DNA of 20,248 bases from Propionibacteriaceae bacterium AM104-82 (GTDB lineage Bacteria; Actinomycetota; Actinomycetes; Propionibacteriales; Propionibacteriaceae), in NCBI GenBank assembly GCA_027658995.1, contig JAQDQK010000035.1, positions 1 to 20,248 on the forward strand, read 5' to 3'. The notes beneath the pieces are model-generated. The model searched no databases and was not told the DNA's origin. It worked only from the letters and a program-made list of their open reading frames with translations. Position 1 is the stretch's first letter; every line of letters begins with the position of its first letter. Positions 1 to 6,497 of the stretch are shown here, piece by piece. The position numbers and the translations under genes are program-made.

Positions 1-17
1 ACTCGACGCGGGCGGGT

Positions 18-77
18 TCAGACCCCGAATCCACTCACTTCTGTGAAGAGCCCCCAAAGAGAAGTCCTGGATCTCAT
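18..77 (-). pseudogene. 19-codon ORF coupled to deaminase remnant; possible truncated immunity gene
   Basis: An ATG at 75-77 overlaps the TGA (74-76) of the upstream deaminase-like frame as ATGA, the usual arrangement for an immunity gene placed directly after its toxin tip. The frame closes at a TGA (18-20) after only 19 codons, too short for any known immunity protein. I infer that it is the stub of a decayed or recombined immunity gene. The short peptide has no recognisable motif, so this call rests on position alone. It could equally be a chance ORF. Confidence 0.25.
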
Positions 78-358
78 CTGCCCCACACCCCTCCAGGTTG
101 GGTCGGCGTACCAGGCGGGAATAGACTCGATGGATACTTGGCCTGGCAAGTCGCACATACTGGGAATGGCACCCAAGTGACAAGCCCGGTCTCGGGGTCC
201 ATCCGCTAGGCGAAGGGGTTGCTCATCTGGCCTCCCGGAACAAGATCCTGCGCCTGATCCTCAGCATGGATTGCAGTCTTTCGAACTGATCCAGCGACAG
301 TGACTGCACCTCTCACTGCAATGTAACCTGCACTGTTTCGAGGGAGCTCCTGTTCCAT
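74..358 (-). pseudogene. Remnant of a deaminase-fold polymorphic toxin C-terminal domain (in-frame TAG)
   Basis: Read from an ATG at 356-358, the frame gives about 50 residues containing a KTAIHAEDQA stretch, hits a TAG at 206-208, and continues in the same frame for 43 residues containing PFPVCATCQ before a TGA at 74-76. HAE followed about 40 residues later by CxxC is the zinc-binding and catalytic signature of nucleoside/nucleotide deaminase-fold enzymes. Many members are toxin tips of bacterial polymorphic toxins. One nonsense codon lies between the two halves of the active site, so the product cannot be active unless TAG is read through. No trunk, signal or secretion domain is fused to it here. 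The N-terminal limit is uncertain. The deaminase fold is inferred from motif order; the exact family is not identified. Confidence 0.55.
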
Positions 359-420
359 GGACCAAGGTCGGCACCGTCCACACCGTGGGCCTGCTCGACC
401 TGCCCCGGGACCCCCGATGC

Positions 421-795
421 TCAGTCTCCGTTGAAGAAGAAGCAGAACCACTCGAGGCTGTCCCAATAAGCCTCCTCATCCATCTCCGCGTCCAACACGA
501 AAAGAACAATCTGCGCAGCTCTCCGATCCGCGGAAGGTAGACCAGTGTATTCCGGATAGTTGGCATCAAGGTATCTCCACGCTTCACTCTTGGCCTGGCT
601 CAGGCTAGCCGGAGTACCGACGCCATATCTCCAGTACGCATCGGCCACCTCGAGAGCGGGCGCCAACTCAACCGGGGTGTTCACGTACTGCAAATATTTC
701 AGAAAGACAAGATTAAGGGCTCGCACCTTGTCGAACGAAGTCTCCGCCACTAGGGCGTCAACCTCTGACCGGATACCCTCATAAGTCACTCTCAT
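421..795 (-). CDS. Small acidic protein, probable immunity protein for deaminase toxin
   Basis: This 124-residue protein has no signal peptide or membrane segment. It looks mostly helical and acidic and ends in an aromatic tail (DSLEWFCFFFNGD). I do not recognise a named family. The start is chosen at the ATG at 793-795 because GGAGG (802-806) sits 6 bases upstream and the ATG overlaps the stop of the upstream deaminase-like frame as ATGA. A longer in-frame extension to about 975 exists but runs through the toxin remnant in another frame and is rejected. Tight coupling behind a deaminase tip, small size and acidity are what is expected of an immunity protein. The function is therefore inferred from context. 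The gene is intact although both neighbouring toxin remnants are broken, so it may act as an orphan immunity gene. Confidence 0.65.
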   Translation of the reverse strand: MRVTYEGIRSEVDALVAETSFDKVRALNLVFLKYLQYVNTPVELAPALEVADAYWRYGVGTPASLSQAKSEAWRYLDANYPEYTGLPSADRRAAQIVLFVLDAEMDEEAYWDSLEWFCFFFNGD

Positions 796-983
796 GAGAA
801 ACCTCCAAACGCATCTATGACGTAAGAACAACTGCTGCACGCCGTCTTCGGCAAGCCATGTCCCGGCTGGATGCCTTTGGCAAATGAATTGCCGATAGCC
901 ACGGTAGTCCTCTTGCCCCCCGCAGGAGCCACTCCGGCGTTGAGCGCCTTCGAGATACAGGCCATCCCCGCGCACATCCCACG
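792..983 (-). pseudogene. C-terminal remnant of a YwqJ-like deaminase toxin
   Basis: The open frame starts just after a TAA at 984-986 and ends in TGA at 792-794. It encodes a CAGMACISKALNAG stretch followed about 43 residues later by TACSSCSYVID. This matches the expected order of the YwqJ-like deaminase family: a CAE helix (zinc Cys plus catalytic Glu), then a CxxC pair. Here the Glu position is Gly (codon GGG at 966-968; GAG would differ by one base). The N-terminal part of the domain is missing, and the frame shows no convincing ribosome site. The CxxC end lies at about 828-839. The downstream immunity candidate overlaps its stop as ATGA. Family assignment is from motif recognition only. 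A frameshift near 966-985 is an alternative to a Glu-to-Gly change. Confidence 0.55.
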
Positions 984-1088
984 TTAGTCAGACGGCGCAT
1001 GGAGAAGAGAGTCGCTCGTGATGCCAAGTGTGAGCACATGCCCGTCGCGCACCGGCAGCCCGACCGCGATGTTGCGGATCCGGTTCAC
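984..1088 (-). pseudogene. 34-codon ORF coupled to argS stop, possible NUDIX hydrolase N-terminal remnant
   Basis: A GTG at 1086-1088 overlaps the argS stop (TGA at 1085-1087) as GTGA, so the gene was probably translationally coupled to argS. The peptide opens with RIRNIAVGLPVRDGHVL, which resembles the first beta strand and turn of NUDIX hydrolases, but the frame ends at a TAA (984-986) long before a NUDIX box could occur. The sequence then runs directly into the deaminase toxin remnant. I infer a truncated chromosomal gene at the junction with the accessory segment. The alternative is that this strand belongs to the N-terminus of the deaminase domain itself, in a shifted frame. Confidence 0.35.
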
Positions 1089-2728
1089 ATCCGTTCCGGG
1101 GCGTCGATCCCCAGCAGGTTGAGGCCCTTCGCGAGGACCTCCTTGGTCGCGGCGCACAGCGCCAGGCGCGACGAGCGGACCTCGCCCTCGGACTTGAGCA
1201 CCGGGCACACCTCGTAGAAGGAGGCGAGCGTGCCCGCCAGTTCGTACAGGTAGCCGCACAGCTTGTGGGGCTGCAGGTGCTGGGCCACGTCGTCGACCAC
1301 GTCGCCGAAGCCGCTGAGCGTCAGCGCGAGTTGCTGCTCGACCGGCTCGTCGAGGACGGTGACGGCTCCGTAGTGGATGCCCTCGGCCTCGGCCTTGCGC
1401 AGGATCTGGCTGACGCGGGCGTGGGCGTACTGCAGGTACGGGCCGGTGTTGCCGGTGGTCTGGACCATCCGCTCCACGTCGAAGGTGTAGTCCTTCTGGA
1501 GGCCGTTGCTGAGGTCGGCGTACTTGATGGCGGCCAGCGCGATGTTGGGCGCCGCCTCCTCCTCCGCGGCGTCAAGCAGCGAGTCGAGCGTCGCGGCCTT
1601 GCCGTCGCGCGTCTTGAACGGGCGGCCGTCGGGGCCGAGCACCATGCCGTAACCGACGTGCTGGGCGACCACGTCGTCGGGCAGGAAGCCAGCCATCCGC
1701 GCGGCGGCGAACACCTGCGCGAAGTGGCCCGCCTGGCGCGCGTCGGTGACGTAGATGATCCGGTCGGCGTGCAGGTCGCGGACGCGGCGGCGGATCGCGG
1801 CCAGGTCGGTGGTGGCGTAGCCGAAGCCGCCGTCGGACTTGCGCACGATCAGCGGCGCCTCGAAGCCGTCGACGAAGATGCAGAGCGCGCCCTGGTCGAC
1901 AACGGCGACGCCCGAGTCCTCGAGTTCCTTGACGAGGACGGGCAGGTCGTCGTTGTAGGTGCTCTCGCCGGCGAGGTCGTCGTCGGTGAGCAGCACGTTG
2001 AGTCGCTCGTAGGCGTGGTTGAACGCGGGCTTGGAGATGTCGACGAGTTGGTGCCAGATCTCAAGCGACTGCTCGTCGCCGCCCTGGAAGGTGGCGACGC
2101 GGGCGCGGGCGCGGGTCGCGAACTCCTCGTCGTCGCGGAACCTGGCGGCGGCGCGCTTGTAGAGGGCGTCGGCGTCGTCGAGGGTGAGTTGGGTCACGTC
2201 GAGCGACTCGTCGAGCACCTCCTCGATCAGCATGCCGAACTGGGTGCCCCAGTCGCCGATGTGGTTCTGCGGGATGACGGTGTTGCCGATCGCGCTCAGC
2301 ACGCGGTTGAAGCAGTCGCCGATGATCGTGGTGCGCAGGTGGCCGACGTGCATCTGCTTGGCGACGTTGGGCGCCGAGTAGTCGATGACGACGCGCTGCG
2401 GGTGCCGCGTGACGTTGACGCCGCCGTCGGGATCCTCGAGCAGGCTCGTGACGGCGCCCGCGAGCACGTCGGAGCGCATCCGGAAGTTGATGAACCCGGG
2501 GCCCGCGATGTCGGGGGTCTCGCACAGGTCGTCGACGTCGAGGCGCTCGATGATGTCGGCCGCCACCTCGCGCGGCGGTCGCCCCTCCTGCTTCGCCAGG
2601 CGGAGGGCGACGTTGGACTGGAAGTGACCGAACTGGGGCTTCGTGGCGGGGCGCATCTCGGGGTCGACGCCGGTGACCGCCCGGAGGCGTGCGTCGAGGA
2701 GCGCGGGGAGCGATTGCATGTGCCCCAT
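1085..2728 (-). CDS. argS: Arginyl-tRNA synthetase
   Basis: This class I synthetase charges tRNA-Arg with arginine in the cytoplasm. At 547 residues it has the full family length. The N-terminal additional domain with an FGHFQSN-type motif lies near residues 33-39. The HIGH-type signature is HVGH at 127-130. The region normally carrying KMSKS has the ArgS-like variant FKTRDG at about 371-376. The C-terminal anticodon-binding (DALR) domain begins near residue 430 (TGPYLQYAHARV). The protein ends in the usual APERM tail, so it is intact although the DNA immediately downstream is disrupted. The chosen ATG at 2726-2728 has GGTGAG just upstream; a second Met at codon 4 is an alternative start. It follows the small membrane-protein gene by 24 bases, and the two are probably co-transcribed. 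Confidence 0.95.
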   Translation of the reverse strand: MGHMQSLPALLDARLRAVTGVDPEMRPATKPQFGHFQSNVALRLAKQEGRPPREVAADIIERLDVDDLCETPDIAGPGFINFRMRSDVLAGAVTSLLEDPDGGVNVTRHPQRVVIDYSAPNVAKQMHVGHLRTTIIGDCFNRVLSAIGNTVIPQNHIGDWGTQFGMLIEEVLDESLDVTQLTLDDADALYKRAAARFRDDEEFATRARARVATFQGGDEQSLEIWHQLVDISKPAFNHAYERLNVLLTDDDLAGESTYNDDLPVLVKELEDSGVAVVDQGALCIFVDGFEAPLIVRKSDGGFGYATTDLAAIRRRVRDLHADRIIYVTDARQAGHFAQVFAAARMAGFLPDDVVAQHVGYGMVLGPDGRPFKTRDGKAATLDSLLDAAEEEAAPNIALAAIKYADLSNGLQKDYTFDVERMVQTTGNTGPYLQYAHARVSQILRKAEAEGIHYGAVTVLDEPVEQQLALTLSGFGDVVDDVAQHLQPHKLCGYLYELAGTLASFYEVCPVLKSEGEVRSSRLALCAATKEVLAKGLNLLGIDAPERM

Positions 2729-2752
2729 TGTCTCACCAGGGGCGAGATCGGC

Positions 2753-3145
2753 TCAATCGCGGCTCGCGGCGGGACGTGCCTGGGCGCTGCGGCCCGCAGG
2801 TCGCACGGTGACGATGGCGAGTACGATCCCGAGGGCCGCGAGGATCGCCGCCACGGCGAGGAACGGCCACGGGTTGAACATCTCGACGCATTGGGTGCCG
2901 GTGCTCGTCGACGTGCAGACCTCACCGGGGCCCTGCCTGTTCATCCAGCCGACCCAGGCGAGCGGAAGGGCCACGCCGAGGACAAGCCCGCCGACTCCCC
3001 TGCCGCGGGTGAGCAGGATCGCGAGGACCAGCGCGGCAGCGGTCAGGATCGCGAACATCCAGCCGATCGACAGCAGCGCAAGCACGCTGAGGCAGCCGAA
3101 CGCCCCGACGGCCACCCACAGCAGGACCGCGAGCACGGACTTCAT
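2753..3145 (-). CDS. Small multi-pass membrane protein of unknown function
   Basis: This 130-residue protein has hydrophobic segments at about residues 4-27, 29-46, 50-67 and 93-113, suggesting four membrane spans. A short polar loop (about 69-90) contains two Cys residues that could form an extracytoplasmic disulfide, and a basic tail follows. No family is recognised. It lies 24 bases upstream of argS on the same strand. The start codon at 3143-3145 is supported by a TAGGTT hexamer 6 bases upstream, consistent with a leaderless transcript. Codon use and GC content match the neighbouring core genes. Function is unknown. Confidence 0.75.
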   Translation of the reverse strand: MKSVLAVLLWVAVGAFGCLSVLALLSIGWMFAILTAAALVLAILLTRGRGVGGLVLGVALPLAWVGWMNRQGPGEVCTSTSTGTQCVEMFNPWPFLAVAAILAALGIVLAIVTVRPAGRSAQARPAASRD

Positions 3146-3151
3146 GCCCCG

Positions 3152-3157
3152 AACCTA
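3152..3157 (-). promoter_or_regulatory. Putative -10 box, leaderless promoter of the small membrane protein gene
   Basis: TAGGTT on the minus strand lies 6 bases before the ATG at 3143-3145, and there is no clear Shine-Dalgarno sequence. This matches the actinobacterial TANNNT -10 spacing expected when the transcript starts at the start codon. No convincing -35 is seen. Confidence 0.4.
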
Positions 3158-3175
3158 GCTTGGGTTGGCTTGGAC

Positions 3176-3255
3176 TTGAGCATGTTTGGTTGCTCGTTGC
3201 GCGACACGCCGCGCGTGGGCGGCGTGTCGCGCAACGAGTCACCACACATGCTCAA
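3176..3255. repeat. Large palindrome (37-bp arms, 6-base loop), REP-like element
   Basis: The left arm 3176-3212 and right arm 3219-3255 are reverse complements with three mismatches, and the inner 20 bp next to the loop are perfect. The arms begin TTGAGCA, then 11 bases, then TCGTTG, which also occurs in the second palindrome at 4626-4707. The right arm covers the stop codon of the MFS gene (3252-3254). It could fold as a terminator for that gene, but no T-run follows on either side. The perfect symmetry and a second copy favour a dispersed REP-like or non-autonomous repeat over a simple terminator. Confidence 0.7.
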
Positions 3256-4445
3256 ACCCGGACTCGACCCTCGCGCCGCACGTAGGCCGCGAACACCAGG
3301 CCGACGAGCAGGACGGCGACCGAAGCGCCGGCTGTGACGCTCAGCGCGGCGCGGTGTCCCGAGGCGTCGGCGACGGCGCCGCCCAGCAGGTTGCCGACCG
3401 AGGTGCCGAGCGTCACCGACGCCGAGAGCAGCGTCATCGCGAGACCCAACCGGGCGATCGGGGTGCGCTGGCCCGCCGCGGCGAAGACGGTGACCATGAT
3501 GGGGCCGATGGGCGCGCCGATCGCGAGCATGCCGATCACCATCTGCCACAGGCTGGTGGGCAGCACGAGCAGGGCGCTGACGGGGACGGCGACGGCTGCG
3601 CAGAGCAGCCAGCGGAAGGACGCGCCCCAGCGGGCGGGCCAGCGCGACACGCTCAACGCGCCGAGCCCCGAGGTGATGCCCATCGCGCCGTAGAGCAGGC
3701 CTCCGGTGCCGGGGTGGCCGGTCGCGTCGGCGAACACCGTCATGGTCGTGGCCAGGGAGCCGAAGACGGCGCCGATCGCGAGCATGCCCGCGACGCCGAT
3801 CGCCATGAAGCCGGGCGACATGCGCGCCGCGCCCGCATCAGAGTCGGAGGCCTGATGCCTGACGGGCGCCGCCGAGCGGGAACTGCGGTCGAACGCGAAG
3901 GCGGGCACGGCGATCATCGCGAGCACCGCGGCGATCACCAACGGAAGCGGAGCCCCCGCGGCGGCCGCGACGATCCCGACGAGGGCGGGGCCGAAGACGT
4001 AGCCCATCTCGTCGATGGTCGACTCGTAGCCGAGCGCGAGGTCGATGGTCGCCCGGTCGTGCGGGCCGGTGAGGCGGCGGATCCACCGCACCCGCGTCAT
4101 GGGCCCGACCTGCGGGACGACCATGCCAGCGAGCAGCGCGAACCCGATCAGCGGGGCGTCGAGCGTGACGGGGCCCCCGCCGCGCGGCGAGCCCGCCCAC
4201 AGCAGGCCTGCGAGACCGACGCCGACCCCCGCGATGGCGGCGACAGCGCCGGGCGTGGTGAAGTCGGCCGCGCCGGCAGCGACGTAGGTGAGGGCCCCGA
4301 TGGTCAGCATCGACTGCGGCAACCGGGCCAGCGCCGAGACGATGACGTAGGGCCAGCCGACCAGCGAGATGAGCCGGGCGAAGCCGGTGGGCTCGGCCGA
4401 CGGCGGCGGGGTGGCGTGCGAGATGGAGGCGTTGGGCGACGTCAT
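3252..4445 (-). CDS. MFS family transporter
   Basis: This 397-residue integral membrane protein has about 12 hydrophobic segments and a polar, basic central loop (near residues 190-215) separating two six-helix halves, the layout of the major facilitator superfamily. Gly- and Ala-rich helices and the Arg/Asp-containing short loop near residues 118-133 fit the family. The substrate cannot be read from sequence; drug- or sugar-efflux-type permeases are possible. The start at 4443-4445 has AAGGA about 8 bases upstream. The gene stands alone: it is separated from the sugar kinase by 328 bases and from the next gene by the palindrome, whose right arm overlaps its stop codon. Confidence 0.85.
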   Translation of the reverse strand: MTSPNASISHATPPPSAEPTGFARLISLVGWPYVIVSALARLPQSMLTIGALTYVAAGAADFTTPGAVAAIAGVGVGLAGLLWAGSPRGGGPVTLDAPLIGFALLAGMVVPQVGPMTRVRWIRRLTGPHDRATIDLALGYESTIDEMGYVFGPALVGIVAAAAGAPLPLVIAAVLAMIAVPAFAFDRSSRSAAPVRHQASDSDAGAARMSPGFMAIGVAGMLAIGAVFGSLATTMTVFADATGHPGTGGLLYGAMGITSGLGALSVSRWPARWGASFRWLLCAAVAVPVSALLVLPTSLWQMVIGMLAIGAPIGPIMVTVFAAAGQRTPIARLGLAMTLLSASVTLGTSVGNLLGGAVADASGHRAALSVTAGASVAVLLVGLVFAAYVRREGRVRV

Positions 4446-4625
4446 TTTCCGGGTCCTTCACGTGGTCGCCGTGCGGCGACTCATGCGCGACGTCCCAGCC
4501 TCCCGCCGCGCGCTAACCCTGAATTGACGCCGCAAGTCTATCCCGCGGCCCTCGTTACCGACGCATCGTCTCGCTGGCTCGACGCGCCTCCACCCCGTCG
4601 GGTGAGGCCGCGGGGGTTGTCTGGA

Positions 4626-4707
4626 GTTGAGCAGCATTCGACGTTCGTTGCCGCCCGCCCCGCGTTTGCACGATCCAGCCGGCGACGAACACCGGAAACT
4701 GCTCAAC
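4626..4707. repeat. Imperfect inverted repeat (28-bp arms), diverged relative of the 3176-3255 palindrome
   Basis: Arms 4626-4653 and 4680-4707 are reverse complements at 22 of 28 positions around a 26-base centre. Both arms carry TTGAGCA, 11 bases, then TCGTTG or TCGTCG, the same layout as the first palindrome. It lies in the 328-base gap (4446-4773) between the MFS gene and the sugar kinase. Apart from this repeat and a hairpin at 4738-4762, I see no gene in that gap. Confidence 0.55.
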
Positions 4708-4737
4708 GCCATGGACACCCGGCGCGCGGCGTCACCC

Positions 4738-4762
4738 CCGGCCGGGGACTTCACCCGGCCGG
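4738..4762 (-). terminator. Possible hairpin terminator of the sugar kinase gene
   Basis: Perfect 9-bp GC-only arms (4738-4746 and 4754-4762) flank a 7-base loop, 12 bases beyond the stop of the FGGY kinase on the minus strand. There is no T-run. This is common for actinobacterial terminators but leaves the call weak. Confidence 0.35.
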
Positions 4763-4773
4763 TGCGACCTACC

Positions 4774-6369
4774 TCAGATGGCCTCGACCGCGGCGCGCTC
4801 GATCGCGAGCCCCGCGCGGTAGCGCTCCATGTAGGTGTTGAAGCCCTCGACGTCGGCCGGGTTCGGCTCGGCCGTCTCGATCTCGGCGTCGGCGAACACC
4901 TCGCCCTGCAGCCAGTCGGTCAGCGACGCGTCGCCAGCGTCCAGGAACGCCGCGAGCAGCGCCATGCCCCAAGCGCCGCCCTCGCCCGCGACCTCACCGA
5001 CCGACACGGGGGTGTCCATCGCGGCTGCGAGGAAGCCCTGCGCGACGCCCTTGGTCTTGAAGAGGCCGCCGTGGGCGAACATCGAGTCCAGTTCGACGCC
5101 CTCGTCGCGCAGCAGCACGTCCATGCCGACGCGCAGCGACGCGAGCGAGGCGAACAGGTGCGTGCGCATGAAGTTGGCGAGCGTGAAGTCGCTGGACGGG
5201 GTCCGCACGAACAGCGGTCGCCCGGCCTCGAGGCCGGTGACGTGCTCGCCCGCGAGGTAGTTGTAGGCGAGCATCCCGCCGCCGTCGGGGGCGGCCTCGA
5301 GCGCGCTGCGGTACAGCGTCTCGAACAGCTTCGTGGTGTCGAACTCGGCGCCGAGTGCGGTGCCTACCTCGCCGAACAGGCCGACCCATGCGCTCAGGTC
5401 CATGGTGCCGTTGATGCAGTGGGCCATCGCGACGAGGTCGCCCGCGGGCGTCGTGACGAGGTCGATCTCCTCGTGCAGCCCCTTCAGCGGGCCCTCGAGG
5501 ACGACCATCGCGAAGACGGAGGTGCCAGCGGAGACGTTGGCGGTGCGGCGCGCGACGGAGTTGGTCGCGACCATGCCGGTGCCCGCGTCACCCTCGGCGG
5601 GCGCGACGGGGATGCCTGGCTTGAGCGTGCCGGAGGGGTCGAGCAGCTTCGCCCCCTCCTCGGTCAGCGCCCCCGCGGCGGTGCCAGCGGAGACGACCCC
5701 GGGAAGGATGTCGAGCAGCTTCCAGCCGAAGCCGCGGTCGGCGACCAGTTCGTCGAACTGCCCCACCATCTGCGTGTCGTAGTCGCCGGTGGCGACGTCG
5801 ATCGGGAACATGCCGCTCGCGTCACCGATGCCGAGCTTGCGCTCGCCGGTCAGGCGCCAGTGCACGTAGGCGGCCAGGGTCGCGAGGTAGTCGATGTCGG
5901 CGACGTGCGCCTCGTCGCGCAGGATCGCCTGGTACAGGTGCGCGATGCTCCACCGCTGGGGGATGTTGTGCTGGAACAACTGGGTCAGCTCGGCGGCGGC
6001 CTCGCCGGTCATCGTGTTCTGGTAGGTGCGGAACGGGACGAGCAGGTCCCCGTCGGCGTCGAAGGCGAGGTAGCCGTGCATCAGCGCGGAGATGCCCATC
6101 GCGCCGACCGTCTCGAGGCGCACGCCGTGGCGGCGCTCGACGTCGGCGGCGAGGTCGGCGTAGGCGGCCTGCAGGCAGGACCAGACGTCGGCCAGGTCGT
6201 AGGTCCAGACGTCGTCCTCGAACTTCGCCCTCCACTCGTGGCCGCCGGTGGCGAGCGGCTGATGGTCGGGGCCGATCAGCACTGCCTTGATCCTGGTCGA
6301 GCCGAACTCGATCCCCAGGGCGGTGTGACCGTTCACAATTGCGTCGACGGCGGTGGGGTTGTGATCCAC
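4774..6369 (-). CDS. FGGY-family carbohydrate kinase (xylulokinase-like)
   Basis: The product phosphorylates a pentose or related sugar with ATP in the cytoplasm. The N-terminal phosphate-binding motif [10 protein letters not shown] lies at about residues 19-28, a MHGY sugar-site motif like that of xylulokinases at 97-100, and the catalytic-base segment EGDAGTGM with Asp near 261. The ATP-binding half follows (NVSAGTSVF and later GGxxKTKGVAQ). At 531 residues it is slightly longer than typical XylB. The start is set at the GTG (6367-6369) because GGAGG lies 5 bases upstream, inside the alternative ATG start at 6379-6381. The sugar is uncertain: xylulose, ribulose or another ketose. The gene is divergent from ugd, and no isomerase or epimerase lies nearby to settle it. 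Confidence 0.8.
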   Translation of the reverse strand: MDHNPTAVDAIVNGHTALGIEFGSTRIKAVLIGPDHQPLATGGHEWRAKFEDDVWTYDLADVWSCLQAAYADLAADVERRHGVRLETVGAMGISALMHGYLAFDADGDLLVPFRTYQNTMTGEAAAELTQLFQHNIPQRWSIAHLYQAILRDEAHVADIDYLATLAAYVHWRLTGERKLGIGDASGMFPIDVATGDYDTQMVGQFDELVADRGFGWKLLDILPGVVSAGTAAGALTEEGAKLLDPSGTLKPGIPVAPAEGDAGTGMVATNSVARRTANVSAGTSVFAMVVLEGPLKGLHEEIDLVTTPAGDLVAMAHCINGTMDLSAWVGLFGEVGTALGAEFDTTKLFETLYRSALEAAPDGGGMLAYNYLAGEHVTGLEAGRPLFVRTPSSDFTLANFMRTHLFASLASLRVGMDVLLRDEGVELDSMFAHGGLFKTKGVAQGFLAAAMDTPVSVGEVAGEGGAWGMALLAAFLDAGDASLTDWLQGEVFADAEIETAEPNPADVEGFNTYMERYRAGLAIERAAVEAI

Positions 6370-6484
6370 GGTGACCTCCATATCGGTGATACCCCATCAT
6401 GGCGTGCCGGGCACCGGTTGTACACGTCGGGGCCGCAATGAATGCGTTGGCCACGTCCGCCGCGACGCGGGTTCCACTGCTGGC

Positions 6485-6490
6485 TAACCT
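6485..6490 (+). promoter_or_regulatory. Putative -10 box, leaderless promoter of ugd
   Basis: TAACCT ends 7 bases before the ATG at 6498, with no Shine-Dalgarno sequence between them. This is the standard geometry for an actinobacterial leaderless transcript. It lies in the 128-base divergent region shared with the sugar kinase. Confidence 0.5.
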
Positions 6491-6497
6491 TGGCACC

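Noticed and set aside
796..975. In-frame N-terminal extension of the immunity candidate
   Set aside because: It overlaps the deaminase remnant in another frame, its composition is not protein-like, and the ATG at 795 has a strong GGAGG.
1265..3337. Plus-strand open frame of about 690 codons opposite argS
   Set aside because: Repetitive Val/Glu/Asp/Gly composition typical of antisense third-position GC bias; argS is certain on the minus strand.
4458..4754. Minus-strand ORF of 98 codons between the MFS gene and the sugar kinase
   Set aside because: Arg/Ser-rich, no ribosome site, and it crosses the inverted repeat; no sign of coding.
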